46,607 nucleotides of DNA from Syntrophomonadaceae bacterium (GTDB lineage: Bacteria; Bacillota; Dethiobacteria; DTU022; PWGO01), in NCBI GenBank assembly GCA_003550565.1, contig PUKQ01000188.1, positions 1-46,607 of the forward strand, in the 5' to 3' direction. Made by a program: the position numbers and the translations under genes. Below, piece by piece: positions 28,078-38,200 of the stretch. Each line of letters opens with the position of its first letter. Within the stretch, counting starts at the first letter, position 1. Under the pieces are notes generated by a model. That model had not been told where the DNA came from. It worked only from the letters and a program-made list of their open reading frames with translations, and did no database searches.

Positions 28078-29223
28078 TTACTCCTTAATATATGCTTTAA
28101 TATATTCCGGCTTAATCATAGTCCCATCTACATGACAAATAGGAATTACTTTTGTAGGTGCATCAATGTTTTTAGATACTTCGCCGGCAATCTGTCCAAA
28201 ATTATGCTCAGGCACCATAATATATTTTTTGTTTTCACATTTATTATGCACCAAAGAATGTGGAAAAGGCCAGATAGTTTTTAAGGATAACAATCCTACC
28301 TTACTTCCTTCAATACGCGCATCTCGAAGCGCAGCAAGGGCTGATCTTTCTGCTGAGCCATAGGTAATAATAAGAGAATCTGCATCTTCGGTCTCCCATT
28401 CTTTAAACATCGTTATTTCTTCTTGATGAGATACAATTTTTTCTCGCAGCCTTAACCTCAATTTTTCTACTTCCTGGTGATTTTCAGTAGCGGGAAAGCC
28501 AGTTTTGTCATGAACTAAACCGGTAACATGATACCGGTATCCTTCTCCAAAATTTGCTATTACCGGAACTTCATTAATTGATGCCTCATATGGCTGATAA
28601 TTCCGGGGCGCTGCCTCCGGTGATGATTTTCTGTTAATAATGTTTATTGTATCTTTTTCTGGAAGAACAACCGATTCTCTAAGGTGCCCTATTACTTCTT
28701 CAAGTAATAATATTACCGGTACCCGGAATTGTTCCGCAAAATTAAATGCGGCAATGGTTAAAGTATAACATTCTTCCACATTAGAGGGTGACAAAGCAAT
28801 AATATCGTAATCGCCATGTCCTCCCCATTTTGCTTGCATTATATCTCCCTGGGCAGTTTTAGTAGGGCCACCCGTACTGGGGCCAAGACGTTGAACATTA
28901 ACAATAACAGCAGGTATTTCAGCTATTACTCCAAATCCAATATTTTCTTGCATAAGGCTAAATCCCGGGCCGCTGGTAGCAGTCATAGATTTGACTCCTG
29001 AAAGAGAAGCGCCCAAAACTGCAGCTAAGCTGGCTATTTCATCTTCCATTTGAATAAAGGTTCCTCCTGTATTTGGAAGCCTGCGTGCTAATATTTCCAT
29101 TATTTCCGTAGAAGGAGTTATAGGATAACCTGCATAAAATTCTAAACCGGAGGCAATAGCTGCTTCAGCACATGCTTCATTGCCTTGCATTAGCTCTATC
29201 TTTTCATGCTTTTTACTCTTCAT
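28078..29223 (-). CDS. korA: 2-oxoacid:ferredoxin oxidoreductase alpha subunit
   Basis: 'LMQGNEACAEAAIASGLEFYAGYPITPSTEIMEIL', 'SGPGFSLMQENIGFGVIAEIPAVIVNVQRLGPSTGGPT'. Confidence 0.93.
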   Translation of the reverse strand: MKSKKHEKIELMQGNEACAEAAIASGLEFYAGYPITPSTEIMEILARRLPNTGGTFIQMEDEIASLAAVLGASLSGVKSMTATSGPGFSLMQENIGFGVIAEIPAVIVNVQRLGPSTGGPTKTAQGDIMQAKWGGHGDYDIIALSPSNVEECYTLTIAAFNFAEQFRVPVILLLEEVIGHLRESVVLPEKDTINIINRKSSPEAAPRNYQPYEASINEVPVIANFGEGYRYHVTGLVHDKTGFPATENHQEVEKLRLRLREKIVSHQEEITMFKEWETEDADSLIITYGSAERSALAALRDARIEGSKVGLLSLKTIWPFPHSLVHNKCENKKYIMVPEHNFGQIAGEVSKNIDAPTKVIPICHVDGTMIKPEYIKAYIKE

Positions 29224-29428
29224 TTAATTCCTCCAGTTTAATAGCAAAATCAGGACAGCGTAATTGACATAAACCACACAAAGTGCATTTTTCAGGATGA
29301 GATACTTGCACTCTTCCATTTTTATCTGTTTCAAAAACACCTTGAGGGCAAAACTCTTTACAAATAAGGCAATCTTTACACCAAGTTTTATTAATTTTTA
29401 CCGGTAAAAGATTAGTTTCTGAGTTCAT
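29213..29428 (-). CDS. korD: 4Fe-4S ferredoxin-type delta subunit of the oxidoreductase
   Basis: 'WCKDCLICKEFCPQGVF' and 'KCTLCGLCQLRCPDFAI' (2x[4Fe-4S]); overlaps korA start. Confidence 0.9.
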   Translation of the reverse strand: MNSETNLLPVKINKTWCKDCLICKEFCPQGVFETDKNGRVQVSHPEKCTLCGLCQLRCPDFAIKLEELNEE

Positions 29429-30314
29429 CAGTATTTCCTTTCTTAGAGAAAACCTTTAAAAGTTCCAAATAAGTATAATCAATGCCTAAAAAACTTGTTG
29501 TATTTAAATCACGGGTAGAGTTTTTTTCATCACCATGAAAATCTGAGCCGCCGGTAATTAATAAATTTTCTTGTCGGGCTAATTGTTCATAAAATAAAGT
29601 TTGCCCCCTGCTATGTTCGGGATGATATACTTCTATTCCCTTTATTCCTTCACTTTTTAATGTTTGAAGGGTTTGGACCCCTTCTGAAGTTATTCCCGGA
29701 TGGGCGAGAACAGGAACAGCATTACATTCTATTAAGAGTTCTATGGCCTCTTTAGTTTTCAACCTCAATCTGGGTATATAGACTGGCCTTCCTCGGTCCA
29801 AATATTTATTAAACGCTTCTTCCACGCTTGAAACATATCCTTTTTTAAAAAGTACACGAGCTAAGTGCAGCCTGCCCGGAGCCGCATTGCCAATTTCTTT
29901 TTTTATGTCCTCCCAGCTCACAGCAACCGACATTTTATTAAGAATTTCTATCATTTGGGCAATTCTTGTATACCGACCGTCTCTCAGATCGTAAAGGACT
30001 GTTTCGAGTTTGTCGAATTTTTGGGGAAAATAACCTAGAATATGTAATTCTTTGGATTTATAACCCACACTGATTTCCACGCCCGGGATAACTTCGAGGG
30101 CAAATTTATTACCGGCATTTATTGCTTCATTGACACCTTTTGTTGTCTCATGATCAGTTAAAGCTATGGCAGATAATCCGCTTGAAGAAGCCATTTCCAC
30201 CAATTCTGTTGGTGAATAAACACCGTCAGATTCGGTGCTATGTAAATGCAAATCAACTTTATTACTAAGTTCGGGCACACTGCCGCTCCTTATTATTTTA
30301 TTTAGTGAACACAA
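29412..30314 (-). CDS. PHP domain-containing phosphoesterase (TrpH/RNase AM-like)
   Basis: 'DLHLHSTESDGVYSPTELV', 'ALTDHETTKGV', 'PVLAHPGI', 'TGGSDFHGD'. Confidence 0.9.
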   Translation of the reverse strand: MCSLNKIIRSGSVPELSNKVDLHLHSTESDGVYSPTELVEMASSSGLSAIALTDHETTKGVNEAINAGNKFALEVIPGVEISVGYKSKELHILGYFPQKFDKLETVLYDLRDGRYTRIAQMIEILNKMSVAVSWEDIKKEIGNAAPGRLHLARVLFKKGYVSSVEEAFNKYLDRGRPVYIPRLRLKTKEAIELLIECNAVPVLAHPGITSEGVQTLQTLKSEGIKGIEVYHPEHSRGQTLFYEQLARQENLLITGGSDFHGDEKNSTRDLNTTSFLGIDYTYLELLKVFSKKGNTDELRN

Positions 30315-30446
30315 TCATAATAATTAATATTTTTGATTAACAAATATCTTTATATTGTCAAAGATAACTTCTATAAAAGTGCGCTATATCCCTCTTAATT
30401 CAATGTTTTTTCAATGCCCCTTTCCAAATGGCTGTAACAATAAAAA

Positions 30447-30480
30447 AATCTTACACCTAAAACCATATTGATGTAAGATT
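30447..30480 (-). terminator. Terminator downstream of spoVS
   Basis: Minus strand AATCTTACA-loop-TGTAAGATTTTTTTATTG. Confidence 0.75.
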
Positions 30481-30509
30481 GGCAAGATGGTAAATATTTG
30501 TATTTTTGT

Positions 30510-30770
30510 TTAACGAGGCTCCACAATCAATTTAATGGCTGTTCTTTCTTCTCCATCAATTTCCACATCTGTAAATGCCGGTATACAAACTAAATCTACA
30601 CCACTGGGGGCCACAAAGCCTCTTGCGATTGCCACCGCCTTTACTGCCTGATTTAAAGCTCCCGCCCCGATAGCCTGTACTTCAGCACCTCCACGTTCCC
30701 TTAAAACTCCTGCTAATGCTCCGGCTACAGAATTTGGATTAGACTTTGCTGAAACTTTTAAGACTTCCAT
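30510..30770 (-). CDS. spoVS: Stage V sporulation protein S
   Basis: 'MEVLKVSAKSNPNSVAGALAGVLRERGGAEVQAIGAGALNQAVKAVAIARGFVAPSGVDLVCIPAF'. Confidence 0.97.
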   Translation of the reverse strand: MEVLKVSAKSNPNSVAGALAGVLRERGGAEVQAIGAGALNQAVKAVAIARGFVAPSGVDLVCIPAFTDVEIDGEERTAIKLIVEPR

Positions 30771-30918
30771 TTAGCGTTTTCTCCTCCTTTTACTTGAATT
30801 AGTTAGGCATATAATAGTATATATTTTGATAATATTTTCATAGTAAATTAATTCTCGCATTACACATATAATTCCTGCAAGAAAATTATAAAAATTACAT
30901 TATTTTTTATAATTTAAT

Positions 30919-31698
30919 TTATTTAACTATCTTAAATATTCTTTTTATTTCAATACAATTTCCTTCACTATTAAATTCAAGGTAAACAGCATTAAATTGC
31001 AATGGTTTTAAATTACTGACATGAAGCTTCATAGGTATTTTGGTAATAAATTTTTCTATGGCAGAATCAACATTAATTCCGATTACAGATTCATAAGGCC
31101 CTGTCATTCCTACATCGGTTATATAGGCAGTAACATTATCCATTATTTTTTCATCAGCAGTTTGTACATGAGTATGAGTCCCTAAAACTGCGCTTACTTT
31201 CTTTCTAAGAAAATATCCCATGGCATTTTTTTCAGAGGTTGCTTCAGCATGGAAGTCTATAATTATGAATGGAGTTTTGGCGCGCATTTTAGCTATTTCT
31301 TCCTCTACCGTGCGAAATGGACAATCTAACTCCGATATAAATACCCTACCTGACAAGTTTATAACACCTAATAAATCATTGTTTACTTGATAACATTCCG
31401 ATCCTTGGCCCGGCGTACCCGGTGGATAGTTCATCGGGCGGAGCAAACGGGGTTCTTCATCTATAAAGTTAAAAACTTCTTTTTTGTCCCAAATATGATT
31501 GCCTCCTGTGATAACATTTACTCCATTAGCAAATAGTTCATTTGCTACTTCACTGGTAATACCAAGTCCTCCCGCTAAATTTTCGCCGTTAGCAATAATA
31601 AAATCCAGTTCATATTTGCTTTTTAGTTCGGGAATCATTATTTTAAGGCAATCCCTGCCCGGTTTACCAACTACATCACCTATGAAAAGAACTTTCAA
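30919..31698 (-). CDS. ymdB: YmdB-family metallophosphoesterase (TIGR00282)
   Basis: 'KVLFIGDVVGKPGRDCLK', 'NGENLAGGLGITSEVANELFANGVNVITGGNHIWDKKE', 'VLGTHTHVQTADE'. Likely TTG start at 31698 after GGAGGG. Confidence 0.93.
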   Translation of the reverse strand: MKVLFIGDVVGKPGRDCLKIMIPELKSKYELDFIIANGENLAGGLGITSEVANELFANGVNVITGGNHIWDKKEVFNFIDEEPRLLRPMNYPPGTPGQGSECYQVNNDLLGVINLSGRVFISELDCPFRTVEEEIAKMRAKTPFIIIDFHAEATSEKNAMGYFLRKKVSAVLGTHTHVQTADEKIMDNVTAYITDVGMTGPYESVIGINVDSAIEKFITKIPMKLHVSNLKPLQFNAVYLEFNSEGNCIEIKRIFKIVK

Positions 31699-31781
31699 TT
31701 TCTTCCCTCCTTCTTGATGCATGATCATATAATTTATTTGAAGTCATTATATCAATAATAGCAAAAAGCTACTAATGATTA

Positions 31782-31815
31782 AAAAGTGCCTTTTAAGTAA
31801 GGCACTTTTTAATCA
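31782..31815. terminator. Terminator between rny and ymdB (symmetrical)
   Basis: TTAAAAAGTGCCTT-ttaagt-AAGGCACTTTTTAA. Confidence 0.75.
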
Positions 31816-31846
31816 AGAAATGTATAAACTTATTTTAAGTAGAAAA

Positions 31847-33391
31847 TTATTTAGCATAATCTACTGCTCTTGTTTCTCTAATAACAGTAACTTTTATTTG
31901 ACCGGGATATTCCATTTCTTCTTCAATTCTTTTAACCATATCACGGGCAATTATAGTTGCATTACCGTCATTAACTTGCTCAGGCTTTACGATAATTCTT
32001 ATTTCTCTGCCGGCTTGAATAGCATAACATTTTTCGACCCCGTCAAAAGAATCAGCGACACTCTCCAGTTTTTCCAATCTCTTAATATAATTTTCCAGAC
32101 TTTCTCTTCTAGCTCCCGGCCTTGATGCAGAAATAGCGTCAGCGGCCTGAATAAGGACTGCTTCTGAGGTTTTAAAGTCTGTATCTCCATGATGTGCTTC
32201 AATGGCGTTAAGAATATCCGGAGATTCTTTATACTTTTTAGCCAAACTAGCTCCAATGTTTACATGAGCGCCTTCCATTTCTTGATCCATGGCTTTTCCT
32301 ATATCATGCAATAATCCGGCTCTTTTAGCAAAGTTGGTGTCCAGGCCTAATTCTGAAGCCATTATTCCGGCCAATTGTGAAACTTCAATGGAATGTTGAA
32401 GTACGTTTTGACCGTAGCTTGTGCGATATCGCAGTTTACCCAGTAAATTTGCTAATTCTGAATGCAAACCATGTACTCCGGTTTTTAGTGTTGCTCTTTC
32501 TCCTTCTTCACGGATTATTTCATCAACTTCTTGGCGCGCTTTATCAACCATTTCTTCTATACGAGCGGGATGAATACGCCCGTCATTAATTAATTTTTCC
32601 AGCGATATTCGCGCAATCTCCCTGCGAATAGGATCAAAACCAGAAATAATAACTGCTCCCGGAGTATCATCAATAATTAAATCAATTCCGGTGAGGTTTT
32701 CCAACGCCCTGATATTTCTTCCTTCGCGGCCAATAATTCTACCCTTCATTTCATCATTTGGTAAATTTACCACGGAAACAGTTGACTCTGAAGTATGTTC
32801 AGCTGCACACCTTTGAATAGCCATGGTAATTATATCTCGAGATTTCTTTTCTGCTTCTTCGAGTGCTTGTTCTTCCATTTCTTTAATCACTATAGACATT
32901 TCATGTTCCACATCTTTTTTAACTTTTTCCAACAGTAATTCTTTTGCTTCTTCAGAAGTTAGCTTAGACAATCTTTCTAATTCTTCAACCTGCTGCTGGT
33001 ATAGCTCATCCACCTTTTTTTGAGTTTGATCAATTTGTTCTTCTTTTTTGAGCAATTCATCTTCTTTCTTTTCAATAAAACCAGACTTTTTATCCAGGCT
33101 TTCTTCTTTTTGAATAAGACGCTTTTCTAGCCGCTGTAATTCTGATTTTCTCTCTTTATTTTCTTTTTCTATTTCATTACGCAATCGATGTGCTTCTTCT
33201 TTAGCTTCTAAATCTTTTTCTCGCTTTAAAGAAGCAGCTTCCGCTTCTGCCTCTTCTAATATCTTCCTTGATTTTTCTTCTGCATTTGTAATCTTTTTTT
33301 CAGCAAAATTTTTACGAATAAAATAACCGATGCCCAATCCGGCTAAAATTGCAAGAATTGCAGTTATAATAATCATAAATATTCCATCCAT
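31847..33391 (-). CDS. rny: Ribonuclease Y
   Basis: N-terminal TM, coiled coil, KH '[38 protein letters not shown]', HD '[20 protein letters not shown]'. Confidence 0.97.
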   Translation of the reverse strand: MDGIFMIIITAILAILAGLGIGYFIRKNFAEKKITNAEEKSRKILEEAEAEAASLKREKDLEAKEEAHRLRNEIEKENKERKSELQRLEKRLIQKEESLDKKSGFIEKKEDELLKKEEQIDQTQKKVDELYQQQVEELERLSKLTSEEAKELLLEKVKKDVEHEMSIVIKEMEEQALEEAEKKSRDIITMAIQRCAAEHTSESTVSVVNLPNDEMKGRIIGREGRNIRALENLTGIDLIIDDTPGAVIISGFDPIRREIARISLEKLINDGRIHPARIEEMVDKARQEVDEIIREEGERATLKTGVHGLHSELANLLGKLRYRTSYGQNVLQHSIEVSQLAGIMASELGLDTNFAKRAGLLHDIGKAMDQEMEGAHVNIGASLAKKYKESPDILNAIEAHHGDTDFKTSEAVLIQAADAISASRPGARRESLENYIKRLEKLESVADSFDGVEKCYAIQAGREIRIIVKPEQVNDGNATIIARDMVKRIEEEMEYPGQIKVTVIRETRAVDYAK

Positions 33392-33450
33392 TATTACACC
33401 TCCTCCATTTTTTGGTTATCTGATAATTGATGCCTTTTGCTTCATACAAA

Positions 33451-33480
33451 AAAATAGTTGTGTGGAAACACAACTATCAA
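33451..33480 (-). terminator. Terminator between recX and rny
   Basis: Minus strand ATAGTTGTGTTTCCACACAACTATTTTTTTG. Confidence 0.8.
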
Positions 33481-33692
33481 AAGAGAAAAACATACTATTT
33501 TCCTTTGTCTAGGGAGTTTTCCCTATATTATTCCAAAGGTATTAATCTTAAAATTTATATACAATTTAGTGCATTGCACTTTTTATAATTCTCTTTTATT
33601 TGTATTTCCACATCTAAATAAATTAATTTGCATTAATCTTTGTATATATTGTAACCCCTATTAAAGGGCATGTCAAATTGTAAAAACCTTCA

Positions 33693-34175
33693 TTAAATAA
33701 AGTAATTTTTGAGAACAATATTGATTATATCTCCCGGGAATCCTCGTCTTTTTAAATACTGAGCTGTTTTGCGTTTTAAATGTAAGTCGTTTCTATCATA
33801 CTGATAAGGTAGGTACTTTTCTACCACACTATAAGATGTTTGATATTCGCTGTTAAAATTAATATTCTCTTCTAAAACTTCTTTAATAATTTCTTTGTCT
33901 ACGCCTTTTTCCTCAAGCTCGTATTTAATTCTTAAAGAGCCCCGACCCCTTCGAACCGAATATTCTAACCACTCTTTTGCAAATTGCCGGTCATCTAGCA
34001 AATCAAACTTTATTAATTTAGGTATAACTTCTTTGATAACAGTATCGTCAAAATTCTTTTGGCTCAAATATATTTCCATCTCTCTTATACTTCTGGCTCG
34101 ATATGAAAGAAAGTTAAGAGCTTTCCCCCAGGCAATTTTTAATATTTTTTCATTCTCGATATAATCTTCTGCCAT
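33693..34175 (-). CDS. recX: Regulatory protein RecX
   Basis: 'ALNFLSYRARSIREMEIYLSQKNF', 'LLDDRQFAKEWLEYSVRRGRGSLRIKYELEEKGVDKEII'; abuts recA. Confidence 0.93.
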   Translation of the reverse strand: MAEDYIENEKILKIAWGKALNFLSYRARSIREMEIYLSQKNFDDTVIKEVIPKLIKFDLLDDRQFAKEWLEYSVRRGRGSLRIKYELEEKGVDKEIIKEVLEENINFNSEYQTSYSVVEKYLPYQYDRNDLHLKRKTAQYLKRRGFPGDIINIVLKNYFI

Positions 34176-35218
34176 TATTCTTCATTTTCTGACTTGTTTT
34201 CTTTTGTTTCACTGGAATATTGTTGCTCATTTTTATTAGGTAATTCATAAATCTCCCTGAGTTTGTGTTCAATTTTTTTACTAAGTTCCGGATTACTAGC
34301 AAGATGTTCCCTTACTTTTTCTTTGCCCTGCCCCAGCCGTTCTTCCTCGAAAGAAAACCATGCACCGCTTTTTTGAATGACATCTTTTGCTGTTCCTAAA
34401 TCAATTAAAGCACCTTCATGAGAAATACCATATCCATAAAGAAGGTCAAATTCTGCAACTTTAAATGGAGGAGCCACTTTATTTTTTACTACTTTTGCCT
34501 TGGTCCTGTTTCCGATTATTTCATCGCCTTTTTTGAGTGGTTCGTTTCTACGCACTTCCAACCTCACTGAAGAATAAAATTTCAAAGCTCTTCCGCCGGG
34601 AGTAGTTTCGGGGTTTCCAAACATTACTCCTACCTTTTCTCTAATTTGATTGATAAAAATTGCCGTAGTATTAGATTTACTTATTACTGCAGATAATTTG
34701 CGCAGAGCCTGTGACATAAGTCTCGCTTGTAAACCGACATGAGTATCTCCCATTTCACCTTCTATTTCTGCCCTGGGAGCTAAAGCCGCTACCGAATCCA
34801 CTACAATAACATCAACAGCAGCACTGCGAACAAGCACTTCAGCAATTTCCAAAGCCTGTTCCCCGGTATCAGGTTGAGATACTAAAAGTTCATCAAGATT
34901 TACTCCGAGATTGTTAGCATAATAGGGATCAAGAGCATTCTCTGCATCAATAAAAGCTGCATTGCCTCCTCTTTTTTGAGCTTCAGCTATCACATGCAAA
35001 GCCACTGTTGTTTTACCGGAGGATTCCGGCCCATATAATTCTACTACCCTACCCCGGGGAAATCCGCCTATTCCCAGAGCTACGTCTATTGATAGACAAC
35101 CGGTGGGTATCACTTCAAAACCACCTTTTGCTCCTTCCCCCAGTTTCATAATGGAACCCTTGCCAAATTGTTTTTCGATTTGTGATAATGCTGATTCCAA
35201 AGCTTTTTGTTTGTCCAT
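34175..35218 (-). CDS. recA: Recombinase RecA
   Basis: '[24 protein letters not shown]', '[36 protein letters not shown]'. Confidence 0.98.
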   Translation of the reverse strand: MDKQKALESALSQIEKQFGKGSIMKLGEGAKGGFEVIPTGCLSIDVALGIGGFPRGRVVELYGPESSGKTTVALHVIAEAQKRGGNAAFIDAENALDPYYANNLGVNLDELLVSQPDTGEQALEIAEVLVRSAAVDVIVVDSVAALAPRAEIEGEMGDTHVGLQARLMSQALRKLSAVISKSNTTAIFINQIREKVGVMFGNPETTPGGRALKFYSSVRLEVRRNEPLKKGDEIIGNRTKAKVVKNKVAPPFKVAEFDLLYGYGISHEGALIDLGTAKDVIQKSGAWFSFEEERLGQGKEKVREHLASNPELSKKIEHKLREIYELPNKNEQQYSSETKENKSENEE

Positions 35219-35265
35219 GCAAAAACCTCCTCTTCTTTAAACACCCTAAAATTATTTTATTCTGC

Positions 35266-35841
35266 TTACATACTATTTTCTCCTGCACAAAACTTAAATT
35301 TCTGTAAAGAAACATAAGTAGCGCCTTTTGGTGAGAGAATACTTTGATAAAGATTTATATGAGTGGCCTTTGAAGCCGGTGTACTAAAGTCTTTATAATT
35401 ATCTAAAATTTGATTTAGCGGATCATTCCTATTAAAATTCTTAATTCGCCCTAAAGTAACGTGAGGCATAAATTCTTTTTTCTCTTCTTCAAACCCTTTG
35501 TTCTTAAGTTTTTGATTAATGCTCTTGCTCAGTTCAATTATTTTTTCGTTTCCTTTTTCCACACCTGCCCATATTACCCGAGGACGTTTTTTATTTGGAA
35601 ACACCCCCAATTTTTTAAGATTAAAATCAAAAGGCCTGAACGTTTTTACAGCTTGATGCAACAAAGAAAAAAGGGTTTCATGAGGTATTGTTTCCACTTC
35701 TCCTAAAAACTTTAAGGTGATATGCAGTGCATAAACATCTACCCACTTCACATTGTTGAGGCTTGGTTTTAGTTCATCTTGCAGGAGGGTTAAATGAGAT
35801 TTTTGTTCCTCGCTTAGGTCCAAAGCAATAAATAATCGCAA
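35266..35841 (-). CDS. thpR: RNA 2',3'-cyclic phosphodiesterase
   Basis: Two HxT motifs 'LHITLKFLGEV' and 'MPHVTLGRIK'; 'MRLFIALDLSEEQKSHL'. Confidence 0.93.
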   Translation of the reverse strand: MRLFIALDLSEEQKSHLTLLQDELKPSLNNVKWVDVYALHITLKFLGEVETIPHETLFSLLHQAVKTFRPFDFNLKKLGVFPNKKRPRVIWAGVEKGNEKIIELSKSINQKLKNKGFEEEKKEFMPHVTLGRIKNFNRNDPLNQILDNYKDFSTPASKATHINLYQSILSPKGATYVSLQKFKFCAGENSM

Positions 35842-35883
35842 TTATATCACCTCATATCTACACGATATCAATTCAAAAAGTAA

Positions 35884-37239
35884 TTATTTTAGGACATGAT
35901 AACCTAATAAATCGTAACTGGTAAAACCGTAAAAATGTACCGGAACAATTTGACCGGGATTTAACTGCATTTTTGAAGATAATATAACATTCCCGTCAAT
36001 TTCCGGGGCCTGATAAACATTTCTGCCGCGGTAATAAATAATATCATTTTCATTTGTATGTTCTCTTTTTTCTATCAGCACCTGCATTGTCCGGCCTTTA
36101 AAATTTTGATTAAGCCGGCAAGAAATCTGTTTTTGCATGCTCATCATTTTGTGATAACGGCTTAGCCTATCTTTTAGTGGAACTTGTTTTTTAAAATGAT
36201 AGGCAGGTGTATTTATTTCGGGAGAATATTGAAAAACACCCACATTATCTAACGGATATATTTTAAGAAATGAAATAAGCTCATTAAATTCTTTTGTAGT
36301 TTCACCAGGAAAACCTACTAAAAATGTGCTCCTAATAGTTATTCTTTTTTTTCTTAATGCATGCCAAAGTTTCACTATATGCTTCTTGTTATAACTACGC
36401 CCCATATCCTTGAGGATGCGATTGTTAACATGTTGTAGCGGTAGATCTATATAAGGGCAAACTTTATTCTCATTTGCTAAAATATCGATAACAGCATCAT
36501 CGAGGTGAGCTGGATGAGCATATAATAGCCTTATCCATTTTATACCTTTCAATCGGGACAATTTATTCAGTAACAGGGGAAGCATATTCTTTTCCCCTTT
36601 TTCTTTTCCATAATATGTAGTGTCCTGGGCAACCAGATTGATTTCTTTAGTGCCTTTTTTGGCCAGCATTTCTGCTTCATCTAAAATTGACTTTAAAGGA
36701 CGGCTTTTGTATGAACCACGTATAGATGGTATAGCACAATAGTTACATTTATTATTGCAGCCTTCTGCAATTTTCAAGTACGCGCTATATTCAGGTAATG
36801 TAAGAATGCGTTCTCCCCATGATCTATATTCATTTGGAGGAACTTTTAATAAAGACGAGCGGATTTTATGTTTTAAGGCCGCATTTAGTAGCTTTTCGAT
36901 ATGCTCATAACTGTGTACCCCCATCATAATGTCAATTTCCGGAACATTTTTGATCAGCAGACGGCTATGTTTTTGAGGCATACATCCTGTAGCTATTAAA
37001 ATCCGGCATTTACCTTGACTTTTATAATTAGATACTTCCCGCAAAGACTTTATGGATTCCAGACGGGCCTCTTCTATAAAAGCACAGGTATTTACAATAA
37101 TTATATCTGATTCCTCAAGCCTGGAACTAATAAAGTAACCATGGTTATTTAGTTTTCCCAAAACCTCTTCTATGTCTATGCGATTTTTGGCACATCCCAG
37201 AGTAATAACACCTATGGTTAATTTATCATGCATATACAT
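35884..37239 (-). CDS. rimO: Ribosomal protein S12 methylthiotransferase
   Basis: 'ITLGCAKNRIDIEEVLGKL', 'KIAEGCNNKCNYCAIPSIRGSYKSRPLKSILDEA', TRAM-like C-term. Confidence 0.93.
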   Translation of the reverse strand: MYMHDKLTIGVITLGCAKNRIDIEEVLGKLNNHGYFISSRLEESDIIIVNTCAFIEEARLESIKSLREVSNYKSQGKCRILIATGCMPQKHSRLLIKNVPEIDIMMGVHSYEHIEKLLNAALKHKIRSSLLKVPPNEYRSWGERILTLPEYSAYLKIAEGCNNKCNYCAIPSIRGSYKSRPLKSILDEAEMLAKKGTKEINLVAQDTTYYGKEKGEKNMLPLLLNKLSRLKGIKWIRLLYAHPAHLDDAVIDILANENKVCPYIDLPLQHVNNRILKDMGRSYNKKHIVKLWHALRKKRITIRSTFLVGFPGETTKEFNELISFLKIYPLDNVGVFQYSPEINTPAYHFKKQVPLKDRLSRYHKMMSMQKQISCRLNQNFKGRTMQVLIEKREHTNENDIIYYRGRNVYQAPEIDGNVILSSKMQLNPGQIVPVHFYGFTSYDLLGYHVLK

Positions 37240-37247
37240 CCCCTTAT

Positions 37248-38144
37248 TTAGGAACCATTTTCTATGCGTTCAAAGATATAATTATGAGGTCTACTTCTTT
37301 CATCTAAATTTTCAATTTCTATTTCATTTAAAAACATACTAACCTGCCGAGGGTCTCCCAGTCTAATTCTTATTCTTTCTTCAGCAACCACATCTACCTT
37401 ATCCCCTCTGTTGAATGTTTCGCTATATAATTCTTCATCGTCTGCCAGGATATTAGTCCAACAATCTCCGTCAAAAATTAAATATAATTCCATATCTTCT
37501 TCACTTTTAAAATCCCAAGTAGTTTCTAATTCATCGGAATCTACTAATTCGAGATCAGGCTTTTCTACATCTTCCACCTCTTCTTCAAGTTCTTCCTCTT
37601 CTACCTCTTCTTCCTCATCTTCTATTTCTTTTTCTGAATCGGGCAATTCCTCTACAACTTCGGGAACTTTTTCTTCAACATCATTGTTGTTATCATCTAT
37701 AATTGCCAGGCCATTTCCTAAAAACAGCAGCATTCCTCCAAACAGCAACAAAAATAGAACAGTAAAAATGATAACATATACGGCAGTGTTGAAATATTTA
37801 ACTTCTGCAGTTTTAGTCTTTTTTTTATTTACCTTAAGTTTTTTAATATTTCTCTCCATTTCTTCAGAAACGGTTTTTTGTGGCTTGTCAGTTAAATCAT
37901 CTTTACTTTCAGGCTGTTTCCACTGATTATAAATATCCACGGCCTTATCGGGGTCAACTCCTACTTCTTTAGCATAAGCCCTGATGGCTCCTTTTATATA
38001 GGTTTCTCCGGCAAATGCATCATAGTTGCCGTTTTCCAGTTCCTGAAGCAATTTCTTTTGTATTTTGGTTTTTTCTGATATGTGCTCCAAGCTTATGTTA
38101 AATTCTTTGCGAGCGTTTTGTAATATACTTGCAAGTTCATCCAT
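37248..38144 (-). CDS. RodZ-like protein: cytoplasmic HTH, single TM, acidic linker, DUF4115-like C-terminus
   Basis: 'ARKEFNISLEHISEKTKIQKKLLQELENGNYDAFAGETYIKGAIRAYAKEVGVDPDKAV'; TM; Glu-rich linker; C-terminal beta-rich domain. Confidence 0.87.
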   Translation of the reverse strand: MDELASILQNARKEFNISLEHISEKTKIQKKLLQELENGNYDAFAGETYIKGAIRAYAKEVGVDPDKAVDIYNQWKQPESKDDLTDKPQKTVSEEMERNIKKLKVNKKKTKTAEVKYFNTAVYVIIFTVLFLLLFGGMLLFLGNGLAIIDDNNNDVEEKVPEVVEELPDSEKEIEDEEEEVEEEELEEEVEDVEKPDLELVDSDELETTWDFKSEEDMELYLIFDGDCWTNILADDEELYSETFNRGDKVDVVAEERIRIRLGDPRQVSMFLNEIEIENLDERSRPHNYIFERIENGS

Positions 38145-38200
38145 TTTAATTTACCTTTCTTTAATTCTTATATTTATTATAAAGAATAAGTAGTAAAAAA

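Noticed and set aside
31775-32125. 116-aa plus-strand ORF
   Set aside because: Runs through a terminator and is antisense to RNase Y.
37411-37926. 171-aa plus-strand ORF rich in serine (SSSSSSTSSSSS)
   Set aside because: Antisense reading of the Glu-rich linker of the RodZ-like gene; low-complexity artefact.
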